A DNA stretch of 47,427 bases, taken from assembly GCA_026004795.1 (NCBI GenBank), contig BPJV01000014.1, positions 1-47,427 of the forward strand, in the 5' to 3' direction. Position 1 is the stretch's first letter; every line of letters starts with the position of its first letter. The translations under genes were made by a program, and so were the position numbers. The notes under the pieces were generated by a model that was not told the origin of the DNA, did no database searches, and worked only from the letters and a program-made list of their open reading frames with translations. The DNA is from Pirellulaceae bacterium (lineage in GTDB: Bacteria > Planctomycetota > Planctomycetia > Pirellulales > Pirellulaceae). Shown here piece after piece: positions 28,937-38,292 of the stretch.

Positions 28937-30409
28937 ATGGTGACTTCTTGGCTCGGACGGCAACCAACGTCAACCAAACTCGCCGCCCCGTTGCTACTGG
29001 CAGGGCGATTGGCGGCGCTGGTGGGTGCGTTCTCGTTGGTCGGCTGTGATCACAGCGACCTGAGGTTGTGGTTCTCGGGTAGAGAATCCGCCTCTTGGGC
29101 CACGGTAGAAGTGGCACCTCGCCCGTTGGATCACGTGGTGCTGGAACAAGGGGAGATCGAAAGCAGCAGTGGCATCGAGATCACCTGCAAAGTGAAATCC
29201 GCGGGACGGGACGGGATTCCCATTTTGTGGGTGATCGAGGAGGGGACAGAGGTGAAAGCCGGCGACCTGCTGGTGGAACTCGACGCCTCGCAATTCGAGG
29301 AGGAGTACAAACAGCAGTTGCTGCGCGTCGCCAGTGCTGAGGCTGATGCCATCCGTGCCCAGGCCGATGTGGAGACGGCGAAGATTTCGCTGCGGCAGTA
29401 TCTGGAGGGAGATCATCTTGTCGCGCGCAAGGACCTGTTAAGCCAGATCGCGGTGGCCGAACAAGAACTGCGCAATGCCGAGGTGGCGCTGATCAACGCG
29501 CGTCGCCTCCGTGAACGAGGGCTGATGGAGGACCTGCAAATCGAATCCGTGGAGTTCACCAAATCGACGGCGCTGGACAAGTTGGAAAAATCAAGAATGG
29601 AACTGCAGATCCTTGATGCCCTGGTCAAGAAGAAGAATGAAATCCTGCTGGCCAGCGGAATCGATGCCGCCAAAGCCCAACTGGAATCAGCGCGACTGAG
29701 ACTGAGTGAAGAACAAAACGCCTTGGAGGAGATCCAACAGCAGATCGCCAACTGCACGCTCACCGCACCTCGTGACGGCATCGTCGTCTACAATAACACT
29801 TCGTCGCGTCCGGGACCCAACGGAGGCGGATTCGTGGTCGAAGAAGGGGCGCTCGTGCGCGAGCGGCAGGTGATCATTCGACTTCCTGATTTGAACAAAG
29901 TTCGTGTGCGTGCTTTGGTGAACGAATCGAGGATCCGCTATCTTGAAACTGGGCTGCAGGCGATCGTGCAAGTTGAAGGGGTTACCGGAGAGATGATCGG
30001 CAAGGTGACTCGCGTCGCCCGTTATGCTGTGCCGGGAAATTGGTTCTCATCAGTACGCGAGTACGAGCTGTGGGTCGATATCCTCAACCCATTGCCGAGT
30101 GTCCGCGCGGGAATGACGGCCGAGGTGCGCATCTTCGTGGACCACTTGGATGACGCACCCACCATCCCATTGTCGGCGTTGTACGAGCATGACGACGCGT
30201 TGTATTGCCTCCGGAGGACGGAGGGCGGCCGCTGGGAGACTGTGGAGGTAACCTTGCACGCCACCGACGATCAGTTCGCGGCCATCGAATCGGGGCTAGC
30301 CGTCGGAGACGTTGTCGTCGTGGAGCCGACACGGCACCTTCACCTTCTCCGTCTCCCACTCAGCCGCACCCTTTCTGGCGGGGAGAATCGGTCGGCGGAA
30401 CGCAACTAG
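28937..30409 (+). CDS. Membrane fusion protein (HlyD/RND-type adaptor), likely lipoprotein
   Basis: 490 residues. A basic start and a hydrophobic stretch end at SLVGC, a lipobox with Cys at residue 37, so the mature protein is probably lipid-anchored. The rest follows the adaptor order: a beta-barrel/lipoyl half (GTEVKAGDLLVELDASQF, about 105-122), a long coiled-coil hairpin (about 123-270, rich in Ala, Glu, Leu), the second lipoyl half (CTLTAPRDGIVVY, about 272-285), and a beta-barrel domain (VRALVNESRIRYLETG and VRAGMTAEVRIFVD). Such adaptors join an inner-membrane transporter to an exit duct. No ABC or RND transporter gene follows; the next gene codes for a 57-residue membrane protein. The efflux partner must be elsewhere. 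Confidence 0.87.
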   Translation: MVTSWLGRQPTSTKLAAPLLLAGRLAALVGAFSLVGCDHSDLRLWFSGRESASWATVEVAPRPLDHVVLEQGEIESSSGIEITCKVKSAGRDGIPILWVIEEGTEVKAGDLLVELDASQFEEEYKQQLLRVASAEADAIRAQADVETAKISLRQYLEGDHLVARKDLLSQIAVAEQELRNAEVALINARRLRERGLMEDLQIESVEFTKSTALDKLEKSRMELQILDALVKKKNEILLASGIDAAKAQLESARLRLSEEQNALEEIQQQIANCTLTAPRDGIVVYNNTSSRPGPNGGGFVVEEGALVRERQVIIRLPDLNKVRVRALVNESRIRYLETGLQAIVQVEGVTGEMIGKVTRVARYAVPGNWFSSVREYELWVDILNPLPSVRAGMTAEVRIFVDHLDDAPTIPLSALYEHDDALYCLRRTEGGRWETVEVTLHATDDQFAAIESGLAVGDVVVVEPTRHLHLLRLPLSRTLSGGENRSAERN

Positions 30410-30625
30410 CCTCGCCGGCCTCCTCCGGCGGCCAACCGTTGCTATCCCCCTGTCTTCTCTCTGCAGACACTACAATCCGCCGTCGTTGCCGCCACCCTCG
30501 CCCCAACTGCTGTCCAAGGTCGAGCCTGCCACGTGTCGGCGAACGATACTTGTCACTGGCGCTTCTGAGTTGCCGTGGACCATAAAGATTCGTTGAGTGC
30601 GTGTCATCGATCGAGAGGACATCTC

Positions 30626-30799
30626 ATGGGGTTCGATCTAATAATGGGATTGGCTGTTGCCTATCTGAGCCTCTCGCTATTGGTACGACTGATGCGACAG
30701 AAGGAAAGCTACCTGGTCGGACTGCTGAGGGACTATGTCGAGCGTCAGCGAGGCCGTGGGGCGTCGTCCCCGTCCGCTGAAAATGGGGATTCGGCGTGA
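30626..30799 (+). CDS. Small single-helix membrane protein
   Basis: 57 residues starting MGFDLIMGLAVAYLSLSLL, with one predicted membrane helix at about residues 3-22 and a basic, then hydrophilic tail (RQRGRGASSPSAE). GAGAGGA lies six bases before the ATG, which supports translation; a GTG at 30575 in frame would add 17 residues and was not used. I do not recognise a family. It follows the membrane fusion protein by 217 bases, so it could be unrelated. Confidence 0.5.
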   Translation: MGFDLIMGLAVAYLSLSLLVRLMRQKESYLVGLLRDYVERQRGRGASSPSAENGDSA

Positions 30800-31070
30800 A
30801 TGCACGTATTCAAGCCCGCCTCGACTGCTTAGAATGACGTTGGTCAGGACCTGTTCCGAGAACGCTCAGCCCGCCGGCACCAGTGGCTGGTGCTGCTGAA
30901 AAGTATCCCCCACGGCTTAGACGCCCAACGCCCCGGCGGCCGTGGAAAGCGAGAACAGGGCCTACGCGGATTCTTGGCGAGTCCCACCGTCGGCAGTCCT
31001 CGCCATGCCATGTTCTCACCCCGTACGCTTGCCGACATCAAACTTTCCGTTTTGTGTTAAGGATTTTCGA

Positions 31071-31754
31071 ATGCGATTTCTCGTATGTACCCTGTGGTGC
31101 TTCTTTCCGTTCACTGCGGCGCTTGCCCAACAGGCAGTTCCCGGAGCAGCTCAACCGGCCCCAACCAAGGTCAGCGATCCTGCCAGCTATGGGATCGGTT
31201 ACGATATTGGACAGAACATTGCCAGCGGTGGCCTGACGGCCGCTGACTTGAACACCAGCGATTTGGTGGCTGGGATCGTGGATGCGGTATCTCAAAAAGA
31301 ACCCGCCGTTTCACCAGAGGTGGTGCAGCAAGCAATGGAGCAATTGCTGCAGAAGATATTGGCTCGCAAGAACGCGGCCGCTACGAAGTTCCTTGAGGAA
31401 AACAAGAAGAAGGACGGCGTGCAGGTCACCGATAGCGGCTTGCAGTACCAAGTATTGAAGCAGGGTAATGGTGCATCACCCAATGTCACCAGTCGGGTGA
31501 CGGTGCATTACGAAGGTCGATTGACCAATGGCGAGGTTTTCGATAGCTCGATTCAGCGTGGCCAACCGGCGACGTTTGGCGTCAGCCAGGTGATTCCGGG
31601 ATGGACCGAAGCCCTGTTGCGGATGAAAGTCGGTGATAAGTGGCGATTGGTGATCCCGCCCAATCTTGCCTATGGCGAACGCGGTTCCCCGCCGGTGATC
31701 GGTCCTAATGAACCGTTGATCTTCGACGTCGAATTGCTGCAAGTCGACCAGTAG
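31071..31754 (+). CDS. Secreted FKBP-type peptidyl-prolyl isomerase
   Basis: 227 residues. The first 20 residues (MRFLVCTLWCFFPFTAALAQ) form a signal peptide ending in ALAQQ. Residues about 35-125 are an FKBP N-terminal dimerisation helix domain (SYGIGYDIGQNIASG, then long helices with LQKILARKNAAATKFLEEN), as in Mip/FkpA. The catalytic FKBP domain runs from about 130: VTVHYEGRLTNGEVFDSS, QVIPGWTEALLRMKVGDKW and PPNLAYGERG. It therefore works outside the cytoplasm as a folding helper. The ATG at 31071 has AGGA upstream; the in-frame GTG/ATG further upstream would place 43 residues before the signal peptide and is unlikely. Confidence 0.93.
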   Translation: MRFLVCTLWCFFPFTAALAQQAVPGAAQPAPTKVSDPASYGIGYDIGQNIASGGLTAADLNTSDLVAGIVDAVSQKEPAVSPEVVQQAMEQLLQKILARKNAAATKFLEENKKKDGVQVTDSGLQYQVLKQGNGASPNVTSRVTVHYEGRLTNGEVFDSSIQRGQPATFGVSQVIPGWTEALLRMKVGDKWRLVIPPNLAYGERGSPPVIGPNEPLIFDVELLQVDQ

Positions 31755-31773
31755 TCTGGTTTGGCGCTCTCGG

Positions 31774-31809
31774 CGACCGCAGGGAAAGCAGAAGTTTTCC
31801 CTGTGGTCG
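31774..31809 (+). terminator. Hairpin after the FKBP gene
   Basis: Inverted repeat with 14-base arms, 31774-31787 (starting CGACCGCAGGG) and 31796-31809 (ending GTGGTCG), one G-U pair and an eight-base loop, 20 bases after the stop codon. There is no T-run after it, so it may stabilise the 3' end or terminate with Rho rather than act as a standard intrinsic terminator. Confidence 0.45.
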
Positions 31810-31969
31810 ACTCCTCGCCCTGAAGCTCGCTGGTGCCGTGCGAGGGATGGGTGATCCGAATGACGACCCGCGTGTGGCGGCCTGCGGCGGACCGTCGCCG
31901 ATTGTCGTTCCTACCACCGCATGTGGCCACTCCTTGCCGCGTCTGTCCTGACTGAATCCAAAGAGCATC

Positions 31970-32995
31970 ATGAGCGCGCCGACTCAGCCGCCCCCCGAAC
32001 CGGAACTTGCCGACGACGACGTCCAGGCGATCGACCGCTTCCGCAATACCTATCGGGCTTTGATCGACGAGTTGAGTCGAGTAATCGTCGGTCAGCGGGA
32101 GACGATCGAACAACTGGCGATTTGCTTATTCTCGCGGCGGCACGCGCTGTTGATGGGGGTGCCGGGCTTGGCCAAGACACTGTTGGTCAGCAAGCTGGCC
32201 GAGACGATGTCGCTGAAGTTCAGTCGTATCCAGTTCACTCCGGACTTGATGCCCATGGACATTACGGGGACGGACATCTTGCAGGAAACCGACCATGGGC
32301 GTCGCGAATTCCAGTTCGTGCGCGGACCGGTGTTCGCCAACATTGTCCTGGCCGATGAGATCAATCGCGCGCCGCCCAAGACGCAAGCGGCCATGTTGGA
32401 GGCGATGCAGGAGCAGCGGGTAACGGTCCTGGGGAATGAATTCCTGTTGGAACCTCCCTTCATGGTGCTGGCCACTCAGAACCCGGTCGAGCAGGAGGGT
32501 ACCTACCCACTGCCGGAAGCGCAGCTCGATCGCTTCATGTCCTTGATCGAACTGGATTATCCGACCGAGGAAGAAGAGATTCTTATCGCCCGGACGACGA
32601 CCGGCGATAGCCTTCCAGAGCTGAACCATCTCTTGACGGCTCGCGACATCATCGCCCTCCAAGACCTCGTTCGCCGCGTCCCTGTTCCCGATCATCTCTA
32701 CACCTACGCCGCTCGGCTGGTACGTCGCACACGGCCTACCGACCCCACGGCCCCCGCCTGGCTGCGTCCGTTGGTCGCGTGGGGAGGCGGTCCGCGTGCC
32801 GTGCAGAACTTGATTCTAGGCGCCAAGGCTCGCGCCGCCCTGCACGGCAGTTATATGGTACGCATCGAGGATGTTCAGGCGGTCGCCCCGCCGGTGCTCA
32901 ACCATCGAGTGATCACCACCTTTGCCGCCCAGGCCGAGCAGGTGACGGCCAAAGAGATCATCCGCCGACTGATTGACGAAACGCCGATTGCTTAG
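31970..32995 (+). CDS. MoxR-family AAA+ ATPase
   Basis: 341 residues. Walker A is GVPGLAKT at residues 63-70, Walker B is IVLADEINRAPPKTQ at about 125-139, then the sensor region ATQNPVEQEGTYPLPEAQLDRF, all diagnostic for MoxR. It is the first gene of a MoxR - DUF58 - BatA-like operon, in which MoxR proteins are thought to act as chaperones loading metal ions or remodelling VWA-domain partners (family knowledge). It is cytoplasmic. The ATG at 31970 gives a usual family length; a short acidic, Pro-rich N-terminus precedes the domain. Confidence 0.95.
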   Translation: MSAPTQPPPEPELADDDVQAIDRFRNTYRALIDELSRVIVGQRETIEQLAICLFSRRHALLMGVPGLAKTLLVSKLAETMSLKFSRIQFTPDLMPMDITGTDILQETDHGRREFQFVRGPVFANIVLADEINRAPPKTQAAMLEAMQEQRVTVLGNEFLLEPPFMVLATQNPVEQEGTYPLPEAQLDRFMSLIELDYPTEEEEILIARTTTGDSLPELNHLLTARDIIALQDLVRRVPVPDHLYTYAARLVRRTRPTDPTAPAWLRPLVAWGGGPRAVQNLILGAKARAALHGSYMVRIEDVQAVAPPVLNHRVITTFAAQAEQVTAKEIIRRLIDETPIA

Positions 32996-33079
32996 CATCC
33001 TCATGCTCGATGCTGGCCAGTCGCCCCCCGAGGCGAGGCCGAAGAATGGTTATCAGTTTCCCGCACAGGCTGATAGGCG

Positions 33080-33991
33080 ATGACCGCTTACCACCGACAT
33101 CGTCGTTTTCTCGACCCTGGTGTGGTCGCTCGCTTGAGAAGCTTGCCGTTGTGCTCCCGCAAACCGATGTTGGGCAGCGTCTCTGGTATGCACGTCAGTC
33201 CCCACCGTGGGGCGAGTGTCGAATTTGCCGAGTATCGCCGGTACGTTGCCGGCGATGACCTCCGGCGTCTGGACTGGCGTGCCTTCGGACGCACCGATCG
33301 TTTTTACATCAAAGAGTTCGAGGCAGACACCAACCTCCGCCTGGTCTTCATCCTCGACACCAGCGGATCGATGGCCTACGGATCGACGGGCCTGACAAAG
33401 TTGCAGTATGCCGAGCGGTTGGTAGCCACGTTGGCCTACCTGGCGGTGGCGCAAGGCGATGCCGTCGGTCTGACGTGCATTGCCGATCGAGTGATTCACC
33501 AGTTGCCGCCACGCCGACACCCGGGGCATCTATCGCTCCTGTTCGACATGCTGGAAACCCTGCGTCCCCACGGCACCACCGCCTTAATCAAGTCGCTGCA
33601 CGAACTTGCCGCCACCCTTCGCCAACGTGCCCTGGTGATCCTATTGTCTGACCTGTTCACCGAACCAGAATCGTTGCGATCCTGCATGGAGCATTTTCGT
33701 TTTTGCCAACACGACGTGGCGGTGTTCCATTTGCTCGATCCCGAGGAAGTCGACTTCACCGTGAACCAACCGACACGATTCCTCGACCTCGAAGGGGGTG
33801 AAGCCGTCTTCTCCGATCCCGCGGAAATGGGTGATCGCTATCGAGCGGCCGTGCGAGCCTATCTTGACAGTATGGAAACCATGATGCGGGAGACCGCTAT
33901 CGATTACCATCGCGTCCAGGTCGATCAACCCTACGAACAGACGCTGACACGATTCTTGCTGCAACGAGTGCATCGGAGGCGACGAAGATGA
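33080..33991 (+). CDS. DUF58 protein with VWA-like domain
   Basis: 303 residues. The DUF58 signature GASVEFAEYRRYVAGDDLRRLDW lies near residues 44-66, followed by DRFYIKEFE. A von Willebrand A-like MIDAS motif DTSGSM is at residues 93-98, so metal-dependent protein binding is likely. There is no membrane helix. The gene starts 84 bases after moxR and its TGA overlaps the ATG of the next gene by four bases, so the three are co-expressed and probably form one complex. Confidence 0.93.
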   Translation: MTAYHRHRRFLDPGVVARLRSLPLCSRKPMLGSVSGMHVSPHRGASVEFAEYRRYVAGDDLRRLDWRAFGRTDRFYIKEFEADTNLRLVFILDTSGSMAYGSTGLTKLQYAERLVATLAYLAVAQGDAVGLTCIADRVIHQLPPRRHPGHLSLLFDMLETLRPHGTTALIKSLHELAATLRQRALVILLSDLFTEPESLRSCMEHFRFCQHDVAVFHLLDPEEVDFTVNQPTRFLDLEGGEAVFSDPAEMGDRYRAAVRAYLDSMETMMRETAIDYHRVQVDQPYEQTLTRFLLQRVHRRRRR

Positions 33992-35991
33992 GCTTCCTGC
34001 AACCCTGGATGCTGTATGCTTCACCACTGGTCGCTCTCCCGGTGCTGATCCATCTGGTTAGTCGGCGGCGATTTCAGACGCGGCCATGGGGGGCGATGAT
34101 GTTTCTGCTGCAAGCGGAGCGGCTGCAGCGACGCATGGCCAAGATTCGCCGGTGGTTGATCCTGGCCTTGCGCACGCTGGCCGTCGCCGCACTGCTGCTG
34201 GCCGCCTGCCGACCTCTGGCCAGTAATCTGCTCGGGTGGGCCGCCAGCTCGACCGATACCACGGTCTTGATCATCGATCGTTCTCCGAGCATGGAGGCCA
34301 GCGGGGTGGGGGAGAGAACGAAACTGGCCACCGCCGAATTCCAGTTGCTCGATGCATTGGAAAAGCTTCCCTCCCGCCGGTACGTTGTCATCGACAATGT
34401 TCAGTCGGTTCCGCAGGAATTCGACCGGGTGGACGACGTGCGACAGGCGGAGATCTTCCGGCCGGTGGATGCTCCCGCCAACATCCCTCAACTGGTTGAA
34501 CAGGCCGTGGCGTATATCCGAGACCATCAGCCCGGCACCGTCGAAGTATGGCTGTGCTCCGACTTGCAACGCTCCAGTTGGCGACCAGAGGATGGCTTGT
34601 GGAACCTGTTGCACCAGAGAATCCAGCAACTACGACAACGCGTCCGCTTCCACTTGCTGGCCTACCCCGATACCCCCAGAACCAATCGCTGCGTGCGTGT
34701 GGTAGCTGCCAAGCCTCACACGGAGGAAGACGCAGGACGAAAGCGGACCACGCTGCGTCTATCGTTCACCATCGAGCGGACAGGGCCGGCATCCTCTGCT
34801 CCCGAAACGGTGCCTGTGAAGATCACGCTTGATGGAGCGACTACCACGGTCCCGGTCGAATTGCACGGACCGCGAGCGGAGTTTCATCATCACGAATTGC
34901 CACTTGTCGCTCACGCCGACGCGGGATGGGGATCGATCACCCTGCCTGCCGATACCCAACCGGCCGACGATGTCAGTTACTTCATCTATGGAACGCGACA
35001 GGAACGCCACGTGGTGTTGGTCACCACGGATGCCAAGAGTAGCCGCCCGATCGAGATCGCCGCCTCGGTAACCCCAGACGGGGAAACCGCCAGCGAAGTA
35101 CTCCGCGTCGCTCCGCATACCTTGCAAGAACAGATGCTGCGAGATGCTGCTGCCGTTTTTTGGTGCGCGCCGCTGCCGCAACCGGAGGCCGCGGCGTCCA
35201 CGTGGCTGAACAGGTACGTGGAGCGGGGTGGGCAGATCGTTTTCTTCCCTTCGCGGCAGTTAATCGCCGCGGAAGGAGTCCCCTCTGGTAGCTTTGCCGG
35301 GGTCACCTGGCAAGGATGGCACGACGTCGAACCCGTAGTCGCCAATCACTGGCGGTCGGATCAGGACGTGTTGGCTGCGACCGAAAGTGGTCGCGGGTTG
35401 CCCGTCGGAGAAGTGACCGTGCAAGGGTATGCCTCCATGCAATCCGCGCAGCGATGGAGCGTGCTGGCTAGCCTGCCCAACGGAGCTCCCTTGCTGGCAC
35501 GCCTTCCACGTGAACGGGGAAACGTCTATTTCTGGGCCGTCTCACCTGACCCGAAGCATTCGAACCTGGCGTCCGATGGAGTTGTGTTGTATGTGGTCGT
35601 CCAGCGAATTATCGCCCAAGGCTATCAAGCTTTTCACGGTGCTGCGCAGCGCGAGGCACGTAGTCCGCAAGTCGAGGTCACCAATTGGCGGCGCGTCATT
35701 AGTCATCGCCCGGGATGGTCCAGCGAATTCGAAGCCACCGCGGGAATCTACGAAGTGGGCAGTCAACTGATGGCCATCAATCGGCCCCCCGGTGAAGATG
35801 AGATCGACCGTGTTAGCGACGACGAGATCGACCGACTTTTTGCTGACATTCCCCTGACGCGCCTGGAACAGGTCACGGGAAGCCTGGGCGGCGTCGTACG
35901 CGAGGTATGGCGCATCTTTTTGGGTGGGATGGTCGCAGCACTGATCCTGGAGGCTATTCTGTCATTACCGGCAGCTCGTGGGAACCATTGA
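33988..35991 (+). CDS. BatA-like membrane protein with VWA domain
   Basis: 667 residues. The N-terminus is the BatA/TIGR02226 type: SFLQPWMLYASPLVALPVLI (first membrane helix) then HLVSRRRFQTRPWGAMMFL, followed by a second helix (ILALRTLAVAALLLAAC, about 56-73) and a VWA domain with DRSPSM in place of DxSxS at about 91-96. A large extracytoplasmic middle part follows (about 250-620), including a FIYGTRQ and glutamine-amidotransferase-like stretch (FWCAPLPQPEA). The last 25 residues hold a final membrane helix (IFLGGMVAALILEAIL). It overlaps the DUF58 gene by ATGA. The MIDAS is complete enough to bind metal, but the function (stress or envelope integrity in related operons) is inferred. Confidence 0.9.
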   Translation: MSFLQPWMLYASPLVALPVLIHLVSRRRFQTRPWGAMMFLLQAERLQRRMAKIRRWLILALRTLAVAALLLAACRPLASNLLGWAASSTDTTVLIIDRSPSMEASGVGERTKLATAEFQLLDALEKLPSRRYVVIDNVQSVPQEFDRVDDVRQAEIFRPVDAPANIPQLVEQAVAYIRDHQPGTVEVWLCSDLQRSSWRPEDGLWNLLHQRIQQLRQRVRFHLLAYPDTPRTNRCVRVVAAKPHTEEDAGRKRTTLRLSFTIERTGPASSAPETVPVKITLDGATTTVPVELHGPRAEFHHHELPLVAHADAGWGSITLPADTQPADDVSYFIYGTRQERHVVLVTTDAKSSRPIEIAASVTPDGETASEVLRVAPHTLQEQMLRDAAAVFWCAPLPQPEAAASTWLNRYVERGGQIVFFPSRQLIAAEGVPSGSFAGVTWQGWHDVEPVVANHWRSDQDVLAATESGRGLPVGEVTVQGYASMQSAQRWSVLASLPNGAPLLARLPRERGNVYFWAVSPDPKHSNLASDGVVLYVVVQRIIAQGYQAFHGAAQREARSPQVEVTNWRRVISHRPGWSSEFEATAGIYEVGSQLMAINRPPGEDEIDRVSDDEIDRLFADIPLTRLEQVTGSLGGVVREVWRIFLGGMVAALILEAILSLPAARGNH

Positions 35992-36198
35992 GGCAATGGC
36001 AGGCAACGATCCGTTGACGATTTTTGCTCGTGTACCGTAGCCTCGATTAGCGCCCGACCGTATCCCTCTATCGATCGACCTCCGATACTGTTGGGCAGGT
36101 TCCTGGTCATTCCAACTTGCTGCCAACAGAAAGGCTTCCGATCGGTCGCGTCTTGGGTGGGCAGCATATTACATCACCATGACGGACATCCGGCGCAT

Positions 36199-36240
36199 AA
36201 AAAACGGACCGATGCATGGGATCACCCCAGGCATCGGTCC
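36199..36240 (-). terminator. Strong intrinsic terminator on the minus strand
   Basis: Perfect ten-base-pair stem, GGACCGATGC at 36206-36215 and GCATCGGTCC at 36231-36240 (plus-strand coordinates), with a 15-base loop. On the minus strand it is followed by G and then six T (36204-36199), the standard form of a Rho-independent terminator. It lies about 360 bases after the stop of the MurE-like gene, too far to be simply its own end, which suggests it ends a separate transcript. Confidence 0.8.
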
Positions 36241-36385
36241 GCATGTTCCCTGGCACCGGAGCAGCAAGCGGCTACCTGCCACTCCGGTGCTCAGACTTAA
36301 GCCCTGTCGCGAAGCTCCGATCTTTTACGGCTGACCCAGAAACCGTAGCCGATCGGATGAATGCTCCGACCCAGGAGGGAGGCCA
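36199..36385 (-). ncRNA. Candidate structured non-coding RNA
   Basis: Reading the minus strand towards the terminator there are three stem-loops in series. First, 36317-36356 with CCGATC/GATCGG arms and an inner TACGG/CCGTA stem. Second, 36253-36290 with nine-base arms GCACCGGAG/CTCCGGTGC. Third, the terminator at 36206-36240. All stems are perfect and the region is free of long reading frames, which fits a small RNA of roughly 150-190 bases. It does not match tmRNA, RNase P, SRP or 6S RNA signatures that I could check. The 5' end is a guess. It could also be a 3' untranslated region of the MurE-like transcript. Confidence 0.4.
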
Positions 36386-36601
36386 GCTATGATTTCCCGC
36401 AAAAGCATAGCCAACGACAGGACTTCCCATGATTCAGCATCCGTGCCAGCACCCGTCGGTTGGATCCTCATGATCCACACGCTTTTTGCTTCCTATCGTG
36501 GCGATGATCCTCGGGATTCGCACCAGGGGACGTCCAACTTGAACATGCCCTCGTCCGATGCAGGCCAATGTCTTTGGTTTATCGCCTGACCATCTTTCAT
36601 G

Positions 36602-38137
36602 TCAATGCGAAAAAATGGAATCGGAATCGGCAGAGGGAAAAACGTTCAGTGTGGGAGGAATCGGACAGGGTTGCATCTGTTGGACGGCGGCCAGAGCGAC
36701 TTCTTCGTCGGTGCATAGTTCGCCGTCGCGCGTCACCCAACTGGCAATTCCCCGTCCGCTGAGGAGCACATTGCCGGAACTGGTATTGGCCACTGCCCAC
36801 CGAATGGCGGCCTCACGGTCGGGGATGATCTGCACGCGGCCCGGGGCTTTCACACCGCCCAGCACGTCCATCGCCATGCTCTGTAGGTGTTGAGGAGATA
36901 ACTCCGCACCGGTCAACACCACACGGCACTCGTTGGCTTGGAACACTTCTCCCAAACGATGCCGCCACTGCGGATGAAGGCGGGGCTGCAAATCGTGCAC
37001 TACCGTCGTCCTCCCCATCTGATGCCGCCGGAGAGCGTGCAAGACCACCGCGAGTTGGTCTGGGGTGACCGCAGCGTCGATATGAATCGGGAATTCCACG
37101 GCTGGTGCCAGACGTTGCATGCGCCCCGGAATCTTGGTGAGCGTCTCCACACCGGCGATGGCATCGGGAATCGAAAAATCGAACAGCCAAGCGGTGGCGA
37201 CGGCGGCCAAGGCACTGCGGGCGATGTGATCACCTGGCAACTTTAACGTTAGCGGCATCAGCACTCGCCCCGCGGCAACGAGCAACTGCTGCTCCCCACC
37301 GGCATGGCCTAGTCGCTTGCCTCGCACGTGTTCGGCGGCATCCAGGCCATAGGTGGCAGCCGGAAAGCGGTTGCGCGCCGCCCACAGGGACGCACACGCG
37401 TCGTCGGCATTGTACAGAACGAGCGGCTCGGTCGAGCATTCCTGCACCAACTGCCGGACCAGGTTACCGGAGGTACGCGTCGCGCGGCCTCCGGTTCGCT
37501 GACCGGGCCGCATGCTGGTGACAATCACCACGTCGAAATCGATGCCGGCGGCCACGTGTCGTCTCAGCATCGCATCCGATAGCTCGATCACCGCCGCTGG
37601 CGCTCCGGCGCGCTCGGCGGCCGCCAACCACCCGGCCAATCGCTGAGGGCCTGGACACTTAGTTGCCAGTCGATCGCACTCCCGCGAATCGCTCGTTCCC
37701 AACGAGGTACGATAGGCGACGGCCCCTCCCAGCCGTTTCAACATGGCGGCGACAAACAGTGCCGTGGTCGTCTTGCCATGCGTCCCCACAATACCCACGG
37801 TCAACATGCGGCGCGTCGGATTTCCTGCCAATTGCTGGCATAGTTGCGCATAGACCCGCGCGTTGTTCGGAACCAAGCATTGCGGGACATCGACCGGCAG
37901 CAACCGCTCGGCGATCACCGCTACGGCCCCTCGTTGCACAGCCTCTGCCACCTGCTCGTGTTCATCCCGGTCGGCGGCATGACGAGGGACGAAAACGTCG
38001 CCCGGACGGCACCTATCAGCACGATCACAACAGGAATGCACGGTGATGTCTTCCGCGCCGACAAAGACCGCTTCCGACAAGAAAGAACGGAGGCGAACCC
38101 CGTTGCTTGCCTGCGCACCAGTTCCGTGATCCGACAT
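36602..38137 (-). CDS. MurE-like Mur ligase paralogue, degenerate active site
   Basis: 511 residues with the Mur ligase layout: an N-terminal UDP-MurNAc-type domain (CRPGDVFVPRHAADRDEHEQ), a central ATPase with P-loop GTHGKTTT, and a C-terminal domain. Compared with true MurE it differs at important places: the DxxHTPD segment reads DAAVTPDQL with Val for His, the NLxxDHLDYH segment after FDVVIVTSM is lost, and no DNPR motif that selects meso-diaminopimelate is seen. It may therefore act on another substrate or be a non-catalytic relative; true MurE is probably elsewhere. The ATG at 38137 has AGGAGG seven bases upstream; the in-frame start at 38206 does not. The sulfatase gene lies upstream on the same strand. 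Confidence 0.78.
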   Translation of the reverse strand: MSDHGTGAQASNGVRLRSFLSEAVFVGAEDITVHSCCDRADRCRPGDVFVPRHAADRDEHEQVAEAVQRGAVAVIAERLLPVDVPQCLVPNNARVYAQLCQQLAGNPTRRMLTVGIVGTHGKTTTALFVAAMLKRLGGAVAYRTSLGTSDSRECDRLATKCPGPQRLAGWLAAAERAGAPAAVIELSDAMLRRHVAAGIDFDVVIVTSMRPGQRTGGRATRTSGNLVRQLVQECSTEPLVLYNADDACASLWAARNRFPAATYGLDAAEHVRGKRLGHAGGEQQLLVAAGRVLMPLTLKLPGDHIARSALAAVATAWLFDFSIPDAIAGVETLTKIPGRMQRLAPAVEFPIHIDAAVTPDQLAVVLHALRRHQMGRTTVVHDLQPRLHPQWRHRLGEVFQANECRVVLTGAELSPQHLQSMAMDVLGGVKAPGRVQIIPDREAAIRWAVANTSSGNVLLSGRGIASWVTRDGELCTDEEVALAAVQQMQPCPIPPTLNVFPSADSDSIFSH

Positions 38138-38292
38138 CGTTGGCCTCCTTGCCCAAAGCGAAAAAGATAACGAGCTATGAACTTCCATGTACGCGTGACT
38201 GGTCACCTGATCCCGTGGAGTTCATCTCCTCAGGTGAACGGCTCAATTATACGCATCTGGCTCAGCGGGCAAACATCGATTTTTCCCAGCGT

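Larger units (their letters stand above)
35992..36601. other. Intergenic region with candidate structured RNA
   Basis: 610 bases between the convergent BatA-like and MurE-like genes. It holds a weak terminator-like hairpin for the plus-strand operon (36004-36024, five-base stem CAACG/CGTTG followed by TTTTT) and, on the minus strand, the structured RNA and terminator listed separately. Nothing else was recognised. Confidence 0.5.

Noticed and set aside
36389-36589. Frame with IANDRTSHDS, similar to the start of a tmRNA tag (ANDE/ANDN)
   Set aside because: The tag would have to end in hydrophobic residues such as LAA, and there is no tRNA-like acceptor end (GGTTCGAATCC and CCA) nearby.
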